Positions 5,746 to 9,790 of a DNA stretch of 9,790 nucleotides are shown piece after piece. Where the stretch lies: the NCBI GenBank assembly GCA_002398405.1, contig DGYN01000094.1, positions 1 through 9,790 on the forward strand, in the 5' to 3' direction. The stretch is from Caulobacteraceae bacterium UBA5005. Its GTDB lineage: Bacteria; Pseudomonadota; Alphaproteobacteria; Caulobacterales; Caulobacteraceae. Position 1 is the first letter of the stretch. Each line of letters begins with the position of its first letter. The notes beneath the pieces are model-generated. The model was not told the DNA's origin and searched no databases. It was given only the letters and a program-made list of their open reading frames with translations. The position numbers and the translations under genes are program-made.

Positions 5746-6183
5746 ATGACCGATGCGCCCGTGAAAGCCCCCTGGCATCTATGGGTGGTGGGGATCGCGG
5801 CCCTGCTGTTCAACGCCATCGGCGCCTTCGACTACCTGATGAGCAAGACGCAGGGCGAGGCCTATATGGCCGCCGGCGGGATGACGCCTGAGCAGATCGC
5901 CCACTACACCGGCCTGCCGTTGTGGATGGACGTCGTCTGGGCCATCGGGGTGTGGGCCGCCGTCCTGGCCTCAATCCTGCTGCTGGTAAGGCGGAAGATC
6001 GCTCTGCCGGTGTTCGTGGTGTCGCTGGCGGCGTTCCTGGTGAGCACGCTTTACCACTATGTCCTGACCGAGGCGGGGCGGATGGGCGCACAGGGCTGGA
6101 TCATCAATGGGGTGATCGCGGGCGAGCTCATCCTGCTGGCCTGGTATGCGCGGGCCATGGGGCGGCGGGGCGTGCTGCGCTAA
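5746..6183 (+). CDS. Four-helix membrane protein, function unknown
   Basis: The 145-aa protein has four predicted membrane helices, near 11-31, 59-81, 86-107 and 116-137. Its start, PWHLWVVGIAALLFNAIGAFDY (9-30), and the following MTPEQIAHY (46-54), LPLWMDVVWAIGVWAAV (57-73) and LYHYVL (102-107) are typical of a widespread alphaproteobacterial family, often left hypothetical or loosely named 'sugar transporter'. I see no transporter motif supporting that name. It lies 4 nt after the 275-aa membrane-protein gene and is certainly co-transcribed with it, so the two may act together in the inner membrane. It converges with the BlaR1-like gene, leaving a 91-bp structured gap. Confidence 0.85.
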   Translation: MTDAPVKAPWHLWVVGIAALLFNAIGAFDYLMSKTQGEAYMAAGGMTPEQIAHYTGLPLWMDVVWAIGVWAAVLASILLLVRRKIALPVFVVSLAAFLVSTLYHYVLTEAGRMGAQGWIINGVIAGELILLAWYARAMGRRGVLR

Positions 6184-6190
6184 ACGTTCT

Positions 6191-6261
6191 CGGGCCGCGG
6201 GCGCCAACCATCGCGCCGGTCCGCTCGCAACGGACAGGGCGAGGCGCGTGTCCGCGGCCCG
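6191..6261. terminator. Structured convergent intergenic region, possible bidirectional terminator
   Basis: Between the two converging genes, cgggccgcgg (6191-6200) is a perfect 10-bp inverted repeat of ccgcggcccg (6252-6261). The enclosed bases contain a further stem, gtccg (6219-6223) with cggac (6231-6235), and can extend the outer stem with gcgcc (6201-6205) opposite ggcgc. No T-tract follows on either strand, so it is not a classic intrinsic terminator. A role in stopping or buffering converging transcription is inference from position. Confidence 0.4.
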
Positions 6262-6274
6262 AAATCTGCCGGGG

Positions 6275-7855
6275 CTATTCCTTGCGCCTGACCGCGTTGG
6301 TGGTGAAGGAACGATCGAGGATCGCGCGGGGATCCTTGCCGCCCTTGGCCAGGGCCAGGGCGATCTCAGCCTCGGTCGGCGGGACCGGAATGGGTGAGAC
6401 CTTGTCCGAGCCCGGGCAGATATAGTCGCGCACCTCCTCAAAGGTGCAGGTGGGCTTGCCGGGCAGGCCCGCGAACAGCTTTTCGCCGTTGGGGAAGAGG
6501 ACGTCGCGGCCGTTCAGCCGGCAGGTCGGGTCGCAGGACTTGTCCTTGGTGAAATAGCCCCGGACATTGACCTCGGTCCCCGCCATCTGGGCGCCGGCGT
6601 CCCTGGCCTCCGGGGACAGGGTTTGGGATGCGCCGCCGTCGACCCGCCAGAGCTGATCGCCAAGGTCGGCGCCTGTGCTGCCCCTGCCGCGGCCGTAGAC
6701 CCACAGGGCGGCGTTGGGGTTCAGCCAGTCCACACGCACCACCACGCCCGTGACCGTGACCGGGTCATTGCCGTCGTAGCGCCGGGCGAAGGCCTGGCCA
6801 TAATAGGGGCGGCCATCGGGTCGAAGATCCAGCGGATCGATCTGCGGCGGCGCGGCCTGGGCCTGCGGCGCGGGATCGGGCTCCACCAGGATTTCAGGCA
6901 GGGTTTCCGGTTCCGCCGCCGGGCTCAGCGCCTCTTCGATATAGGTCAACGGCGCCGCAATGGCGGGCGCCGCCGCGGGCGCGGCCGCCCAGGCGGCATA
7001 CCCTGCTCCCGCCGACAGAACACAGATCAGGGCGGCGCCGGACAGGCGCCGAACAAGGGAAGGATTGGATTGCTTCAGCATGGCTATTCTCTCCATCAGG
7101 GGATGTTGGGTCCCCGCCGGCCAGTAACATCCCAACGGCAGCGGCCTGACCGCCAGCTGGGCCTTCAAAAGAGCCTGGGCGTAGGGCGCCCGGGCCTTGG
7201 GGTGGCGCTTCACCACCGCCGCGTCGCAGGCCAATTCCTGGTCCACCCGCATGGCGCGCGTCGCCACATGAATGAGCGGATTGAACCAGCAGAGGCAGCG
7301 CGCCAGGGCGACGAGGACGTTGATGCGGGTGTCATGCCGCGCGAGATGGATCTTCTCGTGGGCCAGGACCACGGTCTGCTCGCGATGATCAAACCGCTCC
7401 TCGAAGTCCGAGGGGGTGACGATGCGGGGCCGGAAGAAACCGACCACCGCCGGTCCCGCCTGTCCCCGCGTCAGCAGGGACATGAACTGGGAATGCTCCC
7501 AGACCAGCCAGGCGATCATCAGGACCGCCCCGGCGAGCCAAAGGCCAAAGATGATGAGCAGGGGATCGAGGCCCGCCGGGGCCGCCTGCTCCACGCCCCA
7601 GGTCCACAGCTGCGCCGCGGTCTCTTCGGCCGCCTGGACGATCGAACCGGCGGCTGCCGGCGGCGCGGGCAGGAGTTCCGCGGGCCTGGGCGGCGCGAGA
7701 CTTGCCGCCGCCGCCAGGGGGACCAGCAGCCACAGGGCATAGGCGATCTGCGCTCCGAACGCGACGCGGACTCCCCGGCGCAGGATCAGCACTACGGCGA
7801 TGGCCGCCGCCGCCGCCAGATTGGCCTGCAGCAGTTGGGTGAGGAGGTCATGCAT
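6275..7855 (-). CDS. BlaR1/MecR1-like M56 membrane metallopeptidase with atypical C-terminal domain
   Basis: The 526-aa protein has an M56 peptidase N-terminal half. Membrane helices lie near 8-27, 33-53 and 98-120, and the zinc motif HEKIH is at 166-170 within VVLAHEKIHLARHD. The third ligand is probably E207 in VDQELACD (204-211). A further helix (about 271-291) leads out of the cytoplasm. In BlaR1/MecR1 a beta-lactam-acylated penicillin-binding domain follows; here no SxxK/SxN/KTG set is seen. Instead comes an Ala/Pro/Glu linker (about 292-345) and a domain with VTVTGVVVRVDWLNPNAALWVYG (366-388), LWRVDGG and GTEVNVRGYFTKD. That domain resembles the small beta-barrel DUF6152 type and has four cysteines (441, 445, 470, 480) able to form disulfides. 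The gene overlaps the BlaI-like gene by 8 nt. The likely role is signal-triggered proteolysis relieving BlaI repression; the signal is unknown and probably not a beta-lactam. Confidence 0.85.
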   Translation of the reverse strand: MHDLLTQLLQANLAAAAAIAVVLILRRGVRVAFGAQIAYALWLLVPLAAAASLAPPRPAELLPAPPAAAGSIVQAAEETAAQLWTWGVEQAAPAGLDPLLIIFGLWLAGAVLMIAWLVWEHSQFMSLLTRGQAGPAVVGFFRPRIVTPSDFEERFDHREQTVVLAHEKIHLARHDTRINVLVALARCLCWFNPLIHVATRAMRVDQELACDAAVVKRHPKARAPYAQALLKAQLAVRPLPLGCYWPAGTQHPLMERIAMLKQSNPSLVRRLSGAALICVLSAGAGYAAWAAAPAAAPAIAAPLTYIEEALSPAAEPETLPEILVEPDPAPQAQAAPPQIDPLDLRPDGRPYYGQAFARRYDGNDPVTVTGVVVRVDWLNPNAALWVYGRGRGSTGADLGDQLWRVDGGASQTLSPEARDAGAQMAGTEVNVRGYFTKDKSCDPTCRLNGRDVLFPNGEKLFAGLPGKPTCTFEEVRDYICPGSDKVSPIPVPPTEAEIALALAKGGKDPRAILDRSFTTNAVRRKE

Positions 7856-8222
7856 CGTCGGACGCCTTCAACTCGGCGATCAGGGCCTCGAGCTTTTTGA
7901 GGTCGGCGGGCTTGAGGGCCCGGTGCTCGGCCAGGGCCGCCACCAGGGGCGTGACCTCGCCGTCGAACAGGCGGTCCAGCAGGCCCTGACTTTCGGAGCT
8001 GACGTACGACGAGCGCGCGATCAGGGGGCGGTAGACGTAGCCTTCCTCGGCCTTGAGCCCCTCGATGGCCTTTTTGCGCAAGAGGCGCGTGACCAGGGTG
8101 CGCACCGTGCCGGCCGCCCAGCCATGGACGGGGCCGACCTCGGAGACGATGTCATCGAAGGAGAGCGGCGACTTGCGCCACAGGGCCTCGAGAATCTGGC
8201 TTTCGGCGGCGGGGATCTTCAT
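7848..8222 (-). CDS. BlaI/MecI/CopY-family winged-helix repressor
   Basis: The 124-aa protein carries the whole BlaI/MecI pattern. The N-terminal winged helix runs from ESQILEALWRKSPL (7-20) through DIVSEV and WAAGTVRTLVTRLLRKKAI (35-53, recognition helix) to the wing GYVYRPL (61-67). A dimerisation helix region follows, SQGLLDRLFDGEVTPLVAAL (78-97) and LKKLEALIAEL (108-118). Family members bind TACA/TGTA dyads as dimers and are inactivated by cleavage in the dimerisation region; the corresponding spot here would be near 97-101. The start at 8222 (MKIPAAES) is preferred. The longer frame from 8249 would run through the operator at 8229-8238 and has no family support. It is co-transcribed with the BlaR1-like gene through an ATGCATGA overlap and is probably autoregulated by the two operators upstream. 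Confidence 0.93.
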   Translation of the reverse strand: MKIPAAESQILEALWRKSPLSFDDIVSEVGPVHGWAAGTVRTLVTRLLRKKAIEGLKAEEGYVYRPLIARSSYVSSESQGLLDRLFDGEVTPLVAALAEHRALKPADLKKLEALIAELKASDDA

Positions 8223-8228
8223 GGGGAG

Positions 8229-8238
8229 TACACCTGTA
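8229..8238. promoter_or_regulatory. Putative BlaI operator, start-proximal
   Basis: tacacctgta reads TACAGGTGTA on the coding strand, a TACA-N2-TGTA dyad that is the core pattern recognised by BlaI/MecI repressors. It lies 6 bases upstream of the repressor gene's ATG. Its centre is 26 bp from that of the second site. Flanking bases are similar in both copies (a-g before, t two bases after). Binding is inferred. Confidence 0.6.
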
Positions 8239-8254
8239 ATGTGAGCCACAGAAG

Positions 8255-8264
8255 TACATATGTA
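8255..8264. promoter_or_regulatory. Putative BlaI operator, promoter-proximal
   Basis: TACATATGTA is a perfect 10-bp palindrome matching the core of known staphylococcal mec/bla operators. On the minus strand a TTGACG (8278-8273) sits just upstream as a possible -35. A weak TACTTC (8256-8251) 16 bp further on could be the -10. Repressor bound here would lie in the promoter spacer and block RNA polymerase. The -10 choice is uncertain; the palindrome itself is clear. Confidence 0.65.
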
Positions 8265-8310
8265 TTGTGAAGCGTCAACCCGTTTGGTGAAAGCGAGCCT
8301 GGACCGGCCG

Positions 8311-8592
8311 CTAGTCCGCGTTCAGGCGCTCGCGCAGTTCCTTGCCGCTTTTGAAGAAGGGCACGTGCTTGGCTTTGACGCTGACCTGTTCGCCGGTGCG
8401 GGGGTTGCGGCCGGCGCGGGCCGGGCGCGAGCGGACTGAAAAGGCGCCGAAACCGCGCAGTTCGACACGGCCGCCATCGGCCAGAGCCTGCGTCATGCGA
8501 TCAAAGATCACGCCCACCACCCGCTCGATATCCCGTTGGGTGAGGTGCGGATTTTCGGCCGCCAGCTTCGCGATCAACTCGGATTTGATCAT
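8311..8592 (-). CDS. ihfB: Integration host factor subunit beta
   Basis: The 93-aa protein is a DNABII-family histone-like subunit that pairs with IhfA to bend DNA sharply at specific sites, affecting transcription, replication and recombination. It starts MIKSELIAKLAAENPHLTQRD, typical of IhfB rather than HU. The beta-arm region contains GGRVELRGFGAFSVR (40-54) and GRNPRTGEQV (61-70), where Pro64 is the intercalating residue, followed by VPFFKSGKELRERL (77-90). The length is normal. A good ribosome binding site, GAAGGGG, lies about 7 nt before the ATG. The rpsA-ihfB adjacency is common in Proteobacteria, but here a strong terminator separates the two, so ihfB probably has its own promoter. 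The stop is TAG. Confidence 0.96.
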   Translation of the reverse strand: MIKSELIAKLAAENPHLTQRDIERVVGVIFDRMTQALADGGRVELRGFGAFSVRSRPARAGRNPRTGEQVSVKAKHVPFFKSGKELRERLNAD

Positions 8593-8672
8593 TGAGAACC
8601 CCTTCAGCGGCCGCGACCATGAGCGAAGTTCGAAGGGGCATCAAGGGGTTGGGCCCCAAGAAATGCTTTAGC

Positions 8673-8701
8673 TTGATAGGTTTTTTCGGGTCTGGGCACA
8701 A
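8673..8701 (-). promoter_or_regulatory. Candidate ihfB promoter
   Basis: On the minus strand TTGTGC (8701-8696) and TATCAA (8678-8673) are separated by 17 bp, a plausible housekeeping -35/-10 pair placed about 80 bp before ihfB. It begins inside the T-tract of the rpsA terminator, so termination and re-initiation would be packed together. The match to consensus is partial (3/6 and 4/6). Confidence 0.3.
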
Positions 8702-8730
8702 AAACGGCGGCCCGGTCACCCGGGCCGCCG
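8700..8730 (-). terminator. Intrinsic terminator of rpsA
   Basis: cggcggcccgg (8705-8715) and ccgggccgccg (8720-8730) form a perfect 11-bp GC-rich stem with a 4-nt loop. Reading on the minus strand it is followed directly by TTTTT (8704-8700), the classic rho-independent form. It lies 39 bases beyond the rpsA stop codon. There is no T-tract on the plus strand, so it acts on rpsA only. Confidence 0.92.
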
Positions 8731-8769
8731 AATTGTGACAGCGCGTTAACGCCGTTCTGTTGGCTTGGC

Positions 8770-9790
8770 TTACTCTTTAGCCGCCTTCTCGCGAAGGGCG
8801 GCGCCCAGGATGTCGCCGAGCGAGGCGCCCGAGTCGGAAGAGCCGAATTTTTCGATGGCTTCCTTGTCCTCGGCCATTTCCAGGGCCTTGATCGAGACCG
8901 ACACCTTGCGGGCCGCCTTGTCGATGGCGGTGACCTGAGCGTCCACGCGGTCGCCGACGGCGTAGCGCTCGGGGCGCTGCTCCTGGCGGTCGCGGGAAAG
9001 GTCCGACTTGCGGATGAAGGCGGTCACCGGCGCCGCATCGTCGCCGAACTTCACTTCGATGCCGCCGGTGGTGACTTCGGTGACGGTGACGGTGACGGTC
9101 TGGCCCTTCCTGAAGGTGTCGTCGCTGGCCAGCGGATCGCCCGCCAGCTGCTTGATGCCGAGCGAGATGCGCTCCTTCTCAATGTCGACGTCCAGGATCT
9201 TGGCGTTGACCATGTCCCCCTTCTTGTAGCGGGCGATGGCTTCTTCGCCGCTGATCGTCCAGTCGAGATCGGACATGTGAACCATGCCGTCGATGTCGCC
9301 GTCGAGGCCGAGGAACAGGCCAAACTCGGTGGCGTTCTTGACCTCGCCCTCGATGGTCGAACCGACCGGGTGGGCGGCGACGAAGGCGTCCCACGGATTG
9401 TCCTGAGCCTGCTTGAGGCCGAGGCTGACGCGGCGCTTGGAGGCGTCGACATCCAGCACCACCACGTCGACTTCCTGCGAGGTCGAGACGATCTTGCCGG
9501 GGTGGACGTTCTTCTTGGTCCAGGACATTTCGGAGACGTGCACCAGGCCCTCGACCCCGGCTTCCAGCTCCACGAAGGCGCCGTAGTCGGTGATGTTGGT
9601 GATACGGCCGGTGAACTTCGCGCCCACCGGATACTTGGCTTCCACGCCGTCCCAGGGATCGGACTGCAGCTGCTTCATGCCAAGCGAGATACGCTGGGTG
9701 TCCGGGTTGATCTTGACGATTTGGACTTTGACGGTGTCGCCGACGGCGAGCACCTGGCTGGGGTGGCTGACGCGCTTCCAGCTCATGTCG
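8770..9790 (-). CDS. rpsA: 30S ribosomal protein S1 (3' part; 5' end outside window)
   Basis: S1 binds mRNA on the 30S subunit and helps load structured or weak-Shine-Dalgarno messages. About 339 C-terminal codons are visible; full alphaproteobacterial S1 is about 560-570 aa, so the first two S1 repeats and part of the third lie beyond the edge. The visible protein holds the end of one S1 repeat (MSWKRVSHPSQVLAVGD, ISLGMKQLQSDPW) and then full OB-fold repeats. One starts at VGAKFTGRITNITDYGAFVE (54-73, with GLVHVSEMSW). The next starts at VGSTIEGEVKNATEFGLFLG (141-160, with GMVHMSDLDW), and a divergent last one runs from about 227 to 301. The ISLGxKQL repeats between domains are characteristic. 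The tail ends SLGDILGAALREKAAKE. The ATG near 9786 is internal, not the start. TAA stop, then the terminator at 8700-8730. Confidence 0.97.
   Translation of the reverse strand, partial: DMSWKRVSHPSQVLAVGDTVKVQIVKINPDTQRISLGMKQLQSDPWDGVEAKYPVGAKFTGRITNITDYGAFVELEAGVEGLVHVSEMSWTKKNVHPGKIVSTSQEVDVVVLDVDASKRRVSLGLKQAQDNPWDAFVAAHPVGSTIEGEVKNATEFGLFLGLDGDIDGMVHMSDLDWTISGEEAIARYKKGDMVNAKILDVDIEKERISLGIKQLAGDPLASDDTFRKGQTVTVTVTEVTTGGIEVKFGDDAAPVTAFIRKSDLSRDRQEQRPERYAVGDRVDAQVTAIDKAARKVSVSIKALEMAEDKEAIEKFGSSDSGASLGDILGAALREKAAKE

Noticed and set aside
7848..8249. beta-lactamase operon interpretation of the BlaI/BlaR1-like pair
   Set aside because: No beta-lactamase or PBP gene is in the window, and the BlaR1-like protein lacks a penicillin-binding domain, so a resistance role is not supported.
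8619..8738. Plus-strand 39-codon frame between ihfB and rpsA
   Set aside because: It has no ribosome binding site, reads through the rpsA terminator hairpin, and has no recognisable composition or domain.
8223..8830. CtrA-type (TTAA-N7-TTAA) or IHF consensus sites near ihfB and rpsA
   Set aside because: Only isolated TTAA or ATCAA half-matches were seen; no complete site.

Overview
The window is GC-rich, with the codon use and gene set of an alphaproteobacterium. Three things point to the Caulobacterales (Caulobacter / Phenylobacterium / Brevundimonas type): the order rpsA-ihfB, then trpF-trpB-trpA-accD, and intergenic palindromic repeats of a style I associate with that group. The genus is an inference from gene order and protein character; no database search was possible.

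Almost everything is on the minus strand, so read from the right. At 9790-8770 is the 3' part of rpsA (ribosomal protein S1), ended by a strong intrinsic terminator. Then come ihfB (8592-8311), a BlaI-type repressor gene (8222-7848) with two TACA-N2-TGTA operator dyads in its promoter, and an overlapping BlaR1-like M56 metallopeptidase gene (7855-6275). The BlaR1-like protein carries an unusual C-terminal extracytoplasmic domain instead of a penicillin sensor. A plus-strand two-gene cassette (4914-6183) encodes two uncharacterised polytopic membrane proteins. It converges on the BlaR1-like gene and diverges from mscL (4753-4223).

Downstream of mscL lies a 216-bp hairpin-rich repeat with 11-bp terminal inverted repeats, followed by a tightly packed operon: trpF (3957-3313), trpB (3289-2069), a 44-codon membrane-protein gene (2072-1938), trpA (1941-1111) and accD (1114-194). 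The trpB/smORF, smORF/trpA and trpA/accD junctions are each 4-nt ATGA overlaps, so translation is probably coupled through the whole chain. The last 190 bases hold a 133-bp palindromic repeat and no gene I can support.

Functionally the left half links the last tryptophan-biosynthesis steps (PRA isomerase and both tryptophan synthase subunits) with the carboxyltransferase beta subunit of acetyl-CoA carboxylase. The right half holds translation and nucleoid-architecture genes plus a two-gene repressor/protease signalling pair. The points most worth a second look are the hidden small membrane protein between trpB and trpA, the BlaR1-like protein with a swapped sensor domain and its operators, the loss of zinc-ribbon cysteines in AccD, and the two intergenic repeats.
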